A stretch of 64,000 nt of DNA, from contig CAJJDN010000176.1 in NCBI GenBank assembly GCA_905182985.1, positions 1-64,000 on the forward strand. The letters run 5' to 3'. The notes under the pieces are model-generated. The model ran no database searches. It was not told the origin of the DNA and was given only the letters and a program-made list of their open reading frames with translations. This document shows, one piece after another, positions 12,057-24,709 of the stretch (positions are counted from its first letter, which is position 1; every line of letters starts with the position of its first letter). The stretch comes from Paramecium sonneborni. Taxonomy: Eukaryota > Ciliophora > Oligohymenophorea > Peniculida > Parameciidae. Both the position numbers and the translations under genes were made by a program.

Positions 12057-14580
12057 TCATTGAATATTACATGTATTATTATCTTTATCTTTACTGATAT
12101 TCTGTTTATTTTTTTTGATATCAGAATTAAGATTTTTATTTTTCAAAATAGCATCAATAAATATTTATCTAAGTTTTTTAAACTAATTTTCTTATATTAT
12201 ATTATTATTATTTTCTTCTAAGTATTTTAATATAATTATAGAGTCTTCTATTCCCTTTTTCCAATATGGATCTCTACTATATTCTTCTGAAGCTCTTTCT
12301 AGTAAAGATAACTTTTCTACAAAAGATGTAAATTTAGAAATAGGGATTTCCTTTAGTCCAGGTTCTTATAATTTACTTAATTCAATAGCAGCAAATTAAA
12401 CTTCTTTTTCTAATTCAGTGGGAGTTATTGCAAATATTTTCATAATATTAGTAAGACTAATTATTCTTCTTTAAAATTTAACATCCTTTTAATATTCTAC
12501 TCCAAAATCTAATGCAGAATTAATAATATTAAAAGCTTATCCAATGATGGGTAATTACTCTACAGTTTTAGATCCAGCTTTAAATGTTTTTAGTAATAAA
12601 CCAACCATTTTTTCTGAAATACTTTCAACAACAGCATCTTTATTAATTTAAAATAAATTAGTTGAAAGTTCCGACATGGCATGCAAATAGAAATATAAAC
12701 GCCAAAATAATGATTTATAATAAATGTATTAATGATTATTATTTGGTTTTTTTAAATCTTCCATCATAAATTCGATTTAAAAATTATCTAAATTTTATAT
12801 TTTATTTATAACTTCACTTTATTTTAACATCTATTATTATAATTCTTTTAATTATTTTTACATTTCTTAGAATTATTTAATCATTTATGTTTATGTATCT
12901 GGTTTCTAGTTTTCATTGCTAGGTTTAACAATAACTGAAACTGATCTTTCAATTCTTTCAACTTATTCAAAATATTTATTCGCTTAATCTTAATCTTTTT
13001 AAGATATTTTTGGTAAAAGTTCTATTTGTCTTTTTGCTATAAATATATCACTTTCTATCTCTTATAATATTTATAATTTTATTTTTATAAAATTGATATT
13101 TCCATCAGATAAATTCCATTTAACTTAATCATCTGGTTGCATTCCTTAAATCATTTTAGATGCTTAGGTGAAATAGTAATGAACCTTTTCATATTCTAAA
13201 TTTTAATAATAAATATCTCCTATTATGGTTAGATAAAGTGGATTATTTGGACATAATTCTAATGCTGATAAACAATCCTTTAACGATTTTTCCTATTCAT
13301 TCATTCTCCAATATAATAGACCTATATTATTTAGAATAAAATTACCTCTATTCAGATATGCTCTTGAATCCAATGGATTTAAATCAATTGCTTTATTATA
13401 ATCAGAAAGTGCTTATTCCATCAAATCCATTTGATCCTACAAAAATCCTTATTATTATTATTAATTATATATATTTTACCACGATAAAAATAAGCATTTC
13501 CATCATTCTTGTTTATCTTTATCATTGAATTACAATCTTATAGAGCTTTATCAATTTAATCCATATCTTTATAAAGAAGAGCTACAAATTAAAAAAATAT
13601 CAAAAAACCTCTATTTAAATAAGATTTTGTATAATCTGGATTTAATTCAATTGCCTTATCATAATCTTTTAATGCTTTTTCTATCCTATTCATATTGCTT
13701 AATAAAACACCTTTATATATTATTATATTAAATTACCTCTATTTAAATAAGCAGTAGTATTTTTTGGATTTAATTCTATTGCCTTATCATAATCTAATAA
13801 AGCCTATTACCATTCTCCCATATCTTTTAACAAGACTCCTATAATTTTATATATTTAATAACCTCTATTAAAATATGCATTTGCATTTTTCTAATTGATC
13901 TCAATTGCTTTATTATAATCTTTAAGAGCTTTCTCAGGTTATTATATTTCTTTAAATAAAAGTGCTTTATATAATTTTATTAATTTTTACCTCTATTTAA
14001 ATAAGCTTTTATGCATTACTAATCTAAGTCTATTGCTTTTTAATAAAATTCTAAAGCTTCATCAAACTTTCCACTTTCTTTCATTAAAGATCCTAATAAG
14101 TTAAATTGTTTTATTCACCTTTTTTACTGTAAGCCAAAGCATATTCAGGATTAAGTTTTATAGCTTTATCACAATCATCTAATGCTGAATTAAGCATTTA
14201 ATTCTTTTAATAAATAGTTGCTAGATCACTTTTATTAATACCTCTATGATAATAACTAGAAACTAAGTTTGGGTTAAGAAATATTGCTTTATTCATATCA
14301 TCTAAGGCATTAAGTTTATTATCTCTTTTAAATTATATTAACCCTAATAATTTATATTAATTAATTATACCTCTCATTTGATAAGCATCGACATATTTTG
14401 GATCAATCTTTAAGGCTTTATTAATCTCTTCCATAGCCTTATCTATTTAATTATTTTAAATAAAATTCTGAATTATTTATAGGATCAACACTTTACCTAA
14501 CTTTATTAATAGTGTTAAAGAGCAAGTTTATTGATGGGTGGTTCTGCTTATTATTTTTTTAAATTTTTTATATTATCCAT
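12057..14580 (-). CDS. Tetratricopeptide repeat protein with C-terminal helical domain
   Basis: Starts at CAT 14578-14580 (MDNIKNLKKQQAEPPINK). A run of about ten classic TPR units follows, with signatures such as KAMEEINKALKIDPKYVDAY, AIELNPKNTTAYLNRGN and DYDKAIELNP. Several introns of 26-29 nt are needed in the TPR part (the first is 29 nt, in phase 0 after ...HYQQSQ). The C-terminal third is one open frame: a coiled-coil with RQIELLPKIS, then about 200 residues starting near SLFWRLYFYLHAMSELS and containing VEQLPIIGQAFNIINSALDF. UGA at 12057-12059. A methionine at 12675-12677 could mimic a separate gene start, but the frame is continuous across it. Presumably a scaffold protein; no enzyme motif seen. 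Confidence 0.75.
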
Positions 14581-14857
14581 TTTTATTATTTCATTCTTAT
14601 TATCTCATTATACTAAAATAATTAAAAATATAATAATCAAAAATAAACATCATTACTAAAACAAGGTTCCCAATTTTTCTACACCTATATGATTAGATTA
14701 ATTATTTTTAAATTAGATTACATTCTCAAATTGTAAGTGAGTGTCAGTTTTTGATATAGAATTATTGAAATTAAATTAATATAAATATTTATGATATTTA
14801 TATAAAGCTTTTAAAATTATGTCTTAATTTAAAGAAATAAATCTATAATTGCAATAT

Positions 14858-16069
14858 CAGATTTAATATACTATGTTATAAAGCCATTATTCCCATCAGT
14901 ATTTTTATTGAATTATTTAATTAAAATTACATCTAAAAAAATTATAGAAATATCCTTAGTTTGAAAAAAACTAAAAGATTAAGTAAAAATAACTTATTTA
15001 AAGATAATGAATATATGATACCTTTTTTCTCAGTTATGGAAGTCATAATTTTAGATTAATTTACGTTTATAATATTGTTAGATCTTTTCTATGCATAAAG
15101 ATTTCATTTAAATTACTTAAATAAGATTTTACTATTACAAATTATTTAAAAATTAAATTTCTAAGATTAATCGTTTAGAGCCATGGCTATAAATTAAGAA
15201 AATAATTTTATATTATTAGGCTATAAATGTTCTATAAGAAAGATTTTCATTTAAAAATGGAGTTCTTGATAAAGCAAATTTTATCATTAACCATTCAGAT
15301 TATTGGTCTACTTTAAATAAACTAAAACAAAAATCATATAACATATCAGAATCTAATGATGCAAATATTGTGATCGCATGTATTAATATGATAGCTAATC
15401 CATAATATATCAAAAAATTAAAAGGACACACAGATCGTATTAACTGTATTGTACTTCCTTCTGTTAATGAAGAAATAGTTGTATCAAGTAATCAAAGATT
15501 GCACATTAAAATTGTCTATAAATAGATAAGGTAATAAATAAATTATTATCTCTTGGAATTGATAAAATAATTTTAATTATGATACAACAAGAATCATTTT
15601 TGGTTATATGATAGAAGATATTATTAGATTAAGAAGGTCCAAATGTTTGTTTTTTTTAACAGATGAAATCTTCATTTATAACCTAAAGTATTTTTTCCCA
15701 ATTAATAGAAAACTGAAAATATTATAATTTTTATGTTTGAATCAAATACTTAAAAGTAAGTGATAGTAGTTAGAGTTGTATAGATTCATTTCCATTTTTT
15801 TATATAAATAAGAACAAAATAGTCTATTAAGTTTTATATGAGAAGTAATAAGTGATGATTTGAAATATATATTAGTTTGAAATAAGAACTCATTTACGTG
15901 AATCTTTAAAAATTTATTTGCTTAAATATTTATAATTTTTAATTTTATAATTCTAACCGTATGGAGGAAATTTTTGGATTAAATTTCAAGCAAATTAAAC
16001 TAGACTACCGATTATTAATAAAATCAAAAATAATTGATTTTAATTATATATTTACTAATATTTATATCT
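14858..16069. repeat. Direct duplicate, copy A (junction N at 16070)
   Basis: These 1212 bases recur at 16071-17282 after a single N. The boundaries are unrelated to gene structure, as at 2074. Probable assembly artefact. Confidence 0.9.
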
Positions 16070-16070
16070 N

Positions 16071-17282
16071 CAGATTTAATATACTATGTTATAAAGCCAT
16101 TATTCCCATCAGTATTTTTATTGAATTATTTAATTAAAATTACATCTAAAAAAATTATAGAAATATCCTTAGTTTGAAAAAAACTAAAAGATTAAGTAAA
16201 AATAACTTATTTAAAGATAATGAATATATGATACCTTTTTTCTCAGTTATGGAAGTCATAATTTTAGATTAATTTACGTTTATAATATTGTTAGATCTTT
16301 TCTATGCATAAAGATTTCATTTAAATTACTTAAATAAGATTTTACTATTACAAATTATTTAAAAATTAAATTTCTAAGATTAATCGTTTAGAGCCATGGC
16401 TATAAATTAAGAAAATAATTTTATATTATTAGGCTATAAATGTTCTATAAGAAAGATTTTCATTTAAAAATGGAGTTCTTGATAAAGCAAATTTTATCAT
16501 TAACCATTCAGATTATTGGTCTACTTTAAATAAACTAAAACAAAAATCATATAACATATCAGAATCTAATGATGCAAATATTGTGATCGCATGTATTAAT
16601 ATGATAGCTAATCCATAATATATCAAAAAATTAAAAGGACACACAGATCGTATTAACTGTATTGTACTTCCTTCTGTTAATGAAGAAATAGTTGTATCAA
16701 GTAATCAAAGATTGCACATTAAAATTGTCTATAAATAGATAAGGTAATAAATAAATTATTATCTCTTGGAATTGATAAAATAATTTTAATTATGATACAA
16801 CAAGAATCATTTTTGGTTATATGATAGAAGATATTATTAGATTAAGAAGGTCCAAATGTTTGTTTTTTTTAACAGATGAAATCTTCATTTATAACCTAAA
16901 GTATTTTTTCCCAATTAATAGAAAACTGAAAATATTATAATTTTTATGTTTGAATCAAATACTTAAAAGTAAGTGATAGTAGTTAGAGTTGTATAGATTC
17001 ATTTCCATTTTTTTATATAAATAAGAACAAAATAGTCTATTAAGTTTTATATGAGAAGTAATAAGTGATGATTTGAAATATATATTAGTTTGAAATAAGA
17101 ACTCATTTACGTGAATCTTTAAAAATTTATTTGCTTAAATATTTATAATTTTTAATTTTATAATTCTAACCGTATGGAGGAAATTTTTGGATTAAATTTC
17201 AAGCAAATTAAACTAGACTACCGATTATTAATAAAATCAAAAATAATTGATTTTAATTATATATTTACTAATATTTATATCT
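16071..17282. repeat. Direct duplicate, copy B
   Basis: Second copy of 14858-16069; unique sequence resumes at 17283. Anything found in both copies should be counted once. Confidence 0.9.
16396..16900 (+). pseudogene. Degenerate WD40-repeat gene (also at 15183-15690 in the duplicate)
   Basis: An opening like MAINQENNFILLGYK is followed, in another frame, by about 90 residues with KKLKGHTDRINCIV and EEIVVSSNQ, the GH...D and strand pattern of a WD40 blade. The frame then breaks repeatedly with no GT...AG intron able to repair it. The counterpart at 15183 is the assembly duplicate, not a second locus. A real gene with unrecognised introns is less likely. Confidence 0.4.
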
Positions 17283-17464
17283 CTAAATATTGATTTTACT
17301 TAGACCTCATAACCTGTGAGTTTTAATTTTTTAAAAAAAAATTTTATCTCTTAATTTTTTTCAAGGACTTTAATTATACTGAAAGATTAAAATTTATGTA
17401 GGAAACTTTTTTTATTCAACTTTATTAGTATTTTTTATTTTAGAAATTGTAGAATGTCTTAAAA

Positions 17465-18828
17465 TAATTTTGTGAATCTACATAATTGATATAAATTAAG
17501 TAATACGATTAATTTAGAGGATCAAGTTTCTTCTTCATCTTAATTGATTCATAAATGAATTCTTTAACAGTGTTCAAAATGATATGAATTGAAAAATTCA
17601 ATGAAATAGTTTAAAGAATATTTATTATTAATTTTTTAACTAAATGATAAAAGTTTAAAGTTATGCTTCTTTATTTATTTACAAAAAATATTATTTTATT
17701 AGTGTCTATTCTCATTTAATAAATTAGATTATAAATTAATATATATAATTAGCTTGAATTGTAATTCTATCAAAATAAATAAAAATAATGAAAACCAAGC
17801 TTTTTGGTGATAATTCTCAATTTGAAGTCGATTTATCGAAATAGATTTTTTAGAATCCATATAGCCAAATTTATGAATGTAAAAATATTGTATCCCCTTT
17901 GAATCTATGTTACGCAAAAGTAAAATTATTTCTCTAAATAAGTATTCTTCAACAAATAGTTATTAAAAATTAGATGAAAAACTAGTTTAATCTGCATATA
18001 ATATGGCCAGTTAAACATAATACTTAGTTAAAATTTATCATGTCGAATAAATTCCTTTTGAATCATAATTTATTATTATAATGGAGAAATGTGGAGAGTC
18101 CTTGGAATAATAGACTGAATTATATAATGATTATAAGATAAGGATATTTATGAAATAAATTTTGAGTGGATACTAAATTTTATTGCATAATTAACATAGC
18201 CTTTAAGAGAAACTTGGTCATGGAAGAATAAATCCAAACAATATCTTTGTAAAAAAGTTTAATGGTTCTCCTTAGTATAAATTAGGAGATTTTTTATCAA
18301 AGTTTACTTCTGCTAATAATACAAATTTTGGGTATGTGGCCCCAGAACATTTCCCAAATTAAGAAGAAGTGACAATACAAAAAAATAAAGGAAAAATTGA
18401 TTAAGTCGTTTCAGATATTTATTCTGTATTATTTATTTAGTTCAATATTAGCTTGGAATGGTTTTAATAAAATTGATTATGGGTAAACTTCCATTTAAAA
18501 ACGATTATGATGATACGATTTAATTTATCAATCATATTAAAAAGGAACCCTTTTAGATTGGGCCTATTTCAGGAATTAGTGAATAAATTATTAATTTAAT
18601 TGAAAAAATGATACTTTATGATCCTGAAAAAAGAATAACTTTGGATAATTTATAAGATGAATTTAATAAAAGTACCAGATTTTCAACAATAATAAAACCC
18701 AAATCGTAACTCAAATTATTTTTTTCCACTAATAATGTAAATAGGTAAGATGATAGAAGGTATATGGCTTAAACGGTTTAACCTATTTAACATTAATAAT
18801 TTATTTAAATTTAATAATAATAGGCGAG
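17465..18828. repeat. Direct duplicate, copy A (junction N at 18829); truncated kinase copy
   Basis: These 1364 bases recur at 18830-20193. This copy carries the kinase gene from its ATG (17788) to the junction only, so the kinase seems broken here although the second copy is complete. Confidence 0.9.
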
Positions 18829-18829
18829 N

Positions 18830-20193
18830 TAATTTTGTGAATCTACATAATTGATATAAATTAAGTAATACGATTAATTTAGAGGATCAAGTTTCTTCTT
18901 CATCTTAATTGATTCATAAATGAATTCTTTAACAGTGTTCAAAATGATATGAATTGAAAAATTCAATGAAATAGTTTAAAGAATATTTATTATTAATTTT
19001 TTAACTAAATGATAAAAGTTTAAAGTTATGCTTCTTTATTTATTTACAAAAAATATTATTTTATTAGTGTCTATTCTCATTTAATAAATTAGATTATAAA
19101 TTAATATATATAATTAGCTTGAATTGTAATTCTATCAAAATAAATAAAAATAATGAAAACCAAGCTTTTTGGTGATAATTCTCAATTTGAAGTCGATTTA
19201 TCGAAATAGATTTTTTAGAATCCATATAGCCAAATTTATGAATGTAAAAATATTGTATCCCCTTTGAATCTATGTTACGCAAAAGTAAAATTATTTCTCT
19301 AAATAAGTATTCTTCAACAAATAGTTATTAAAAATTAGATGAAAAACTAGTTTAATCTGCATATAATATGGCCAGTTAAACATAATACTTAGTTAAAATT
19401 TATCATGTCGAATAAATTCCTTTTGAATCATAATTTATTATTATAATGGAGAAATGTGGAGAGTCCTTGGAATAATAGACTGAATTATATAATGATTATA
19501 AGATAAGGATATTTATGAAATAAATTTTGAGTGGATACTAAATTTTATTGCATAATTAACATAGCCTTTAAGAGAAACTTGGTCATGGAAGAATAAATCC
19601 AAACAATATCTTTGTAAAAAAGTTTAATGGTTCTCCTTAGTATAAATTAGGAGATTTTTTATCAAAGTTTACTTCTGCTAATAATACAAATTTTGGGTAT
19701 GTGGCCCCAGAACATTTCCCAAATTAAGAAGAAGTGACAATACAAAAAAATAAAGGAAAAATTGATTAAGTCGTTTCAGATATTTATTCTGTATTATTTA
19801 TTTAGTTCAATATTAGCTTGGAATGGTTTTAATAAAATTGATTATGGGTAAACTTCCATTTAAAAACGATTATGATGATACGATTTAATTTATCAATCAT
19901 ATTAAAAAGGAACCCTTTTAGATTGGGCCTATTTCAGGAATTAGTGAATAAATTATTAATTTAATTGAAAAAATGATACTTTATGATCCTGAAAAAAGAA
20001 TAACTTTGGATAATTTATAAGATGAATTTAATAAAAGTACCAGATTTTCAACAATAATAAAACCCAAATCGTAACTCAAATTATTTTTTTCCACTAATAA
20101 TGTAAATAGGTAAGATGATAGAAGGTATATGGCTTAAACGGTTTAACCTATTTAACATTAATAATTTATTTAAATTTAATAATAATAGGCGAG
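18830..20193. repeat. Direct duplicate, copy B
   Basis: Second copy of 17465-18828, running on without interruption into the 3' end of the kinase gene. The true locus is this one. Confidence 0.9.
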
Positions 20194-20609
20194 GAGCGCT
20201 ATTTAAAGTTCGGAAATAATAAGTTTTTAAGATTTAACAAAAGCTAGAATAGCTCCATCAACAGTAGGAATTTAAGAAAATACTGGGAGATTAAGGTGTA
20301 TAAAGTACTATTATACCAAAGAGGAAATCAAAAAATTTATTCAAGAACAATTGTATATTTTATAATTTCTATATTAGGAGGGAAGGAAGCTTTTTATCAG
20401 AACATATTAAGTCTGATTATTAAAAATATTTATAAGGGATATTAACTGAAAAACAATTATTGATCAATTATAATAACACAAGAGGCAGCTTCTAAGAGAG
20501 TGAAATAATTTTCATCTATTGTTTGGCTGCATTAGACAAGGGTCAATATTAAGTTGTTAAAAAACTTAAGTTTGAATATGTTAAAGAATTATAAGATATT
20601 GAAGAATGA
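19153..20609 (+). CDS. Protein-kinase-fold protein, predicted pseudokinase
   Basis: About 460 residues after removing introns 19285-19307 (23 nt), 19791-19816 (26 nt) and 20353-20377 (25 nt). The N-lobe has a YAK lysine, and IIIMEKCGESLE forms the hinge. The catalytic loop reads HGRINPNNIF where active kinases have HRDxKxxN, so the catalytic Asp is missing, and the DFG site reads DFL. VAPEHFP (APE), DIYSLGMVLIKLIMGKLPF and DPEKRITLDNL complete the C-lobe. A polar tail of about 150 residues is rich in glutamine. From these losses I infer a scaffold or regulatory pseudokinase. Start is ATG 19153 (MKTKLFGDNSQFEV); an upstream ATG at 17454 (MSQNNF in copy A) leads into stops. Confidence 0.75.
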
Positions 20610-20968
20610 ATTTTTATACCAATAGATTTAAATAAATTACATAACTTATAATAAATAATTAAAACAATGTCTTAAATCATTGAGAAAGATTATTTCGATT
20701 CTAGTTTTTGCTTAAAAACTATTTGAATAAACTTAGAAATACAAATTCTAAATAATTAATAAAAAATAGAAGTAATAAAAACTTAAATTATTATATTGAT
20801 TTAATTAGAATTCTAGAACTTAAATTATGTTGTCAATAAATTATTTTTTTGTAAAAAATGTAAAGATACTATATATTTTTTAATATTTAATGGATGAATT
20901 TAATAAAAATAGAAGAGTTGATAAAAATAAAAAGAAGATAAAATTAATAATGTTTTTATAAAATATAG
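20610..20968. other. Spacer between convergent genes
   Basis: AT-rich sequence between the kinase stop and the channel stop; no frame or RNA gene recognised. Confidence 0.5.
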
Positions 20969-22527
20969 TCAATCACGAAAGTCCATCAAAAGCAGATTGG
21001 ATTCATTGTCTTAAAGATTAGCAAAAAAGGCCTCATCTTTACTTTATTTGTCATCAGTTTGATAGGTTTAGATATGAGGAGAGCTTTATTTGTTTTTTTT
21101 ATCAGAACTAAAATTGAAACCTTGGCAATATTATAAATTGATATTGTTTATAAGTTGCAAACGTTTAGATTCTTTTAAGATTGTAAGATGTTCTTCAAAC
21201 ATGTTATTAATATCTTTAAATTTCCTTTTAACCATAGCCATGGTAGCTTCTCCATCAATATCTCTATATTGTCTTCTCATTTAACTAATAGATTTTAATG
21301 ATTCTTATATTTTTTCAACTTATTCTGAAAAAAGATTAATATCAGTAGTTAATGATGATTGAGCTTTAATTTTAAGTCTTTGTATTCTAACAAATAAGAA
21401 TTAACTTAAGTCTTTCATGATATTTCTGACATTAGTTTTTTCAAGTAGAGCCCAAACTAATTCTTCACTAGTTTCTGCTTATAACATTGAATAGAGCATA
21501 GCAGTAAAAAGAGAAGTATTTGAAACTCCCCAAAAAACACAAACAGCCATAGATATACGTCCTAAATCAGTAGTAGGATAAAAATCACCATAACCAACAG
21601 TAGCAATTGTAATAAGAGTTACCCATAGAGATTATCCAACATTATAATTGGTAAAGGAAGTTTCATCTCTCAAAAGTGCTCGTTCTGCTATTTCCATACT
21701 ATATCCAAATAACAGCATTCCTGCACCAAATAAACCCATTAAAGTATATCCAGGAATATCTTTCATACATATTTTAAATATTAAATGCGTATCAAAATCA
21801 GTAGAATATAGACGGCTAAAAATAGAATTGATATATTAAACCATAATCTGCCAATTTGACTACTGTAAAATGCTTAAAATTTAAGTGCAATTTTAATTAA
21901 TAAAACAACTCTGCATGTAAGAATATAAGTTAGGATTTCATTTAAATAATAGTATCGTTATGTTCCTGAATATCTTTCATGAAATCCAACTTTGATTCTT
22001 TAAGTGAATGGAGTTGGTGATGGTAGCATCAATAATACTTCAATAATAAGACCATATATAAGATTTGAATCTAAAAGACTAGCCTATGGAGTTATCATCA
22101 TAGCTTTCTTTTAATAAGCTAATAGGACTTAATAAGAGGTTAAAGTAAGAGTGACTATTCTATAATTATATGCTTTACTTGCCACAAGTGTTTAAAGGAA
22201 AATAAGATATAAGAGAAGAGTTGTCTCACTATCAAATTTCTGTTCAAATTAATCCTAAAAAGAGCTTTCATACTGAGAAAAGAGAAAACTATAAGATATT
22301 ATGAATACCTATAAGATAGCTAAGATTTAGCATGCAAATATAACACAAAATCTAGTCATCTCAACAATTCGGTATTTTTCAAATAGTAACAAAGTCACTC
22401 GACTGTCTTCAAAAGAACTAGATTTTTCAGATAAAATTGTTCCAGTTCGTCTTAATGCTTATTTGTTTGATTTAGTTGATTTAGATCCTTATTTTACCAA
22501 TTCCATTTCTTGTCTTATCCCAGACAT
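20969..22527 (-). CDS. SK-type Ca2+-activated K+ channel subunit
   Basis: About 510 residues; one 26-nt intron (21816-21841). Start MSGIRQEMELVKQG at CAT 22525-22527. Several hydrophobic segments (S1-S5 region, residues about 60-260) precede SLWVTLITIATVGYGDFYP, a re-entrant pore with the GYGD potassium filter, then an S6-like segment (MAVCVFWGVSNTSLFTAML). The tail directly after S6 is helical and basic (KDLSQFLFVRIQRLKIKAQ), where SK channels bind calmodulin. No charged S4 ladder or cyclic-nucleotide domain was seen, which favours the SK/PAK class known in Paramecium. Likely in the ciliary or plasma membrane, shaping Ca2+-dependent K+ current. Its start codon lies 15 bases from the start of the divergent gene at 22543. 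Confidence 0.85.
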
Positions 22528-22542
22528 AATATTAATTTATTT

Positions 22543-24708
22543 ATGAAAAAAATAATCTAAACCACATCTTCCACTTTACTTCCTAAGCGGAGTTTGACAA
22601 AGGCTAAAACATAAAATTAATTTGAAGAAACTGATCCAGCCTAACGAGGTAATCAATGATATCAGTATCAAGACAGAAAAATTATTCGGATGAGGAATGT
22701 AGTTGATTTAGGTGATGCATAAGATGATTAAAAAAAGAATTTAAAAAAAAATGGTAATGGTATCACATATATTAATATTTTATTAGATAATGAAATTGAT
22801 CCATTATTAGAATAATTAGATTAATGGCATGAAAATATTATCTCAAAAAAAAAGACTTATGCTTTCGAATAAGTTAAATAAAATGATAATCATAAAGTTA
22901 TTGAACATGAATTCAATCTTGATAATGGTCCATAGATCAATTAAAATATTATTAATCAAATAATGAAACCTATTGAAAAATAATTTTATAAAAATGATGA
23001 AACAAATCAAGATGTTTAAGTGAAATTCTAAATGCTTAGACCAAATAAAGAATCAGGTAATAATGTACTTAAAACTTTGGATTAAGTTAGAATTGAAATG
23101 AATAAACAAATTCTAAATAGTTTATTATTATAAAAAGTTAAAAAAAAGTTAGATAAAATGAATATTAATCGAAAGCATAAATCAAATTGGAATATATAAA
23201 AATTAGATGAAGAAACTACATAAATATTTAGAGATTAATCTCATGCTCTTAAATAAAAAACACTCAATAATTTTAAAGGAATAACTGAATATTTTAGTAA
23301 TCCTGCATAATACATAGATTATGATATTGTGTTAACTAGAGCTAAACATTATTCAAATAGACCACCAACTTCATTTCCAACAACTCATATTCCATAGTAA
23401 TAATAGACATCATCTTCAGCAAAATAACTAATGGAGAGTTATTAATTATTACAAACATAAATAAAAGAACATAAAAATATAATATTTTAAATGAGAATTG
23501 ATAATAATTAATTAGTTTAAGATTAGAATCATTTGGAAGAAGAGGTATCAGATATAAGACGTAAATTTTTTATTAAGGAAGAAAGAGCAAGATAAGGATG
23601 GATTCCTGATTAATAGTAAGTATAGGGTGAAGTTGTACCTAATAATAAAAAAACATTGATGGGTACTATTGAAAAAATAAGATTTCAAAGGGATTAAGAG
23701 ATTAAATAAAGAATAAGAGAAATATAGTCATTGAAATAATAAATGTAATAAAATAGTGAAAAATAATAATAAATATAAAAAGAATTAGATGATATGAGAT
23801 AGAAAAAGAGAAGATGTAAGATGCTTTTAAAAGATATTTTTTTGAAGTAATTTTAAGAGTCAAATAATTAATCAGTTCCTGAAGGTTTAATAAGTATAAT
23901 AAAGAATATGAGAAAAATAAATGAAGGTGTGAAATTAGAATATTTTCCAAAATATCTTGATGAAAAATCAAAATAATATTTACTTTAGGCTTCCCAATTA
24001 GAGATGGATATAGAAGAAACAAGAATGTTAACTTAGAAATATAATTCTTAATAGATATTATAACATTCAAGTTTAGCCAAACAGACAATTTCATCATAAA
24101 GATAATAGGTGAGTGTATCATAGATAAAGAATCAAGTGAAATTAATGTTAAAGAAGAGTAAAGTATCTATAAAAAAGCCTGTATTTGTATAAGGGATAGA
24201 TCCTTTGAATCCATCATCGTTTGCTCATGTAATAAAGTGGGAACATTAAGAATTGGAACCTTAATAATTAATAGAACCAGCGGAGAATAATTTTAAATCT
24301 TAAAATAATTCTTCTGAGGGAAATAATGTGATAAAAGATTATAATTAAAAATTAGTATAATTGCAATAGTAATTGGAGAGTTTAACAAATGAGGAATGTT
24401 AACGACTATTAAAATAATATTAAAATAAGAAATTGTTATCAGATGTATAAGAATTAAAGATGGTATTGTATGCTTTGTTTGGATAAACATAAGGTGATTA
24501 ATAATGGATTCCATTTGTTTTAGATTGGACAGAATAGAAATAATTAAATCCTTAATAGATTTTCTAGAATGATGAGAAATAGAGATAAAGTAATTCTTAA
24601 AGAGATTAACATACTCTTCCAGACATAATGAAAACAAGAGTATCAGAAACATTCAGAAAATTAACAGAAGTGGCAAATGTGGATTATAATTTTGATATAT
24701 ATTATTGA
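22543..24708 (+). CDS. Large glutamine-rich coiled-coil protein, unknown function
   Basis: 713 residues with one 24-nt intron (22649-22672), which keeps frame but contains an in-frame UGA if retained. Begins MKKIIQTTSSTLLPKRSLTK. Long charged coiled-coil stretches (for example EEVSDIRRKFFIKEERARQ) alternate with Q-rich linkers, nearly all Q encoded by UAA/UAG. No domain I can name. The C-terminus (FRKLTEVANVDYNFDIYY) ends at 24706-24708, one base before the ATG of the GPCR-PIP kinase. The two may share a transcript or be one gene joined by an unusual splice; I favour two genes because the downstream ATG opens MSQ, a common start in Paramecium. Confidence 0.7.
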
Positions 24709-24709
24709 A

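Noticed and set aside
12057..12677. Separate 206-aa gene starting MSELSTNLFQ
   Set aside because: The same frame continues upstream without a UGA into the TPR protein, so the methionine is internal.
17454..17788. Upstream start (MSQNNF) for the kinase
   Set aside because: The frame meets UGA soon after and I found no intron chain linking it to the kinase ATG.
17920..17942. Frameshift in the kinase gene
   Set aside because: A 23-nt GT...AG intron at this place restores the frame and continues the kinase N-lobe.
23702..24652. Two minus-strand hydrophobic frames
   Set aside because: Antisense of a Q/K-rich coiled-coil gene, which always yields Leu/Ile/Phe-rich reverse frames.
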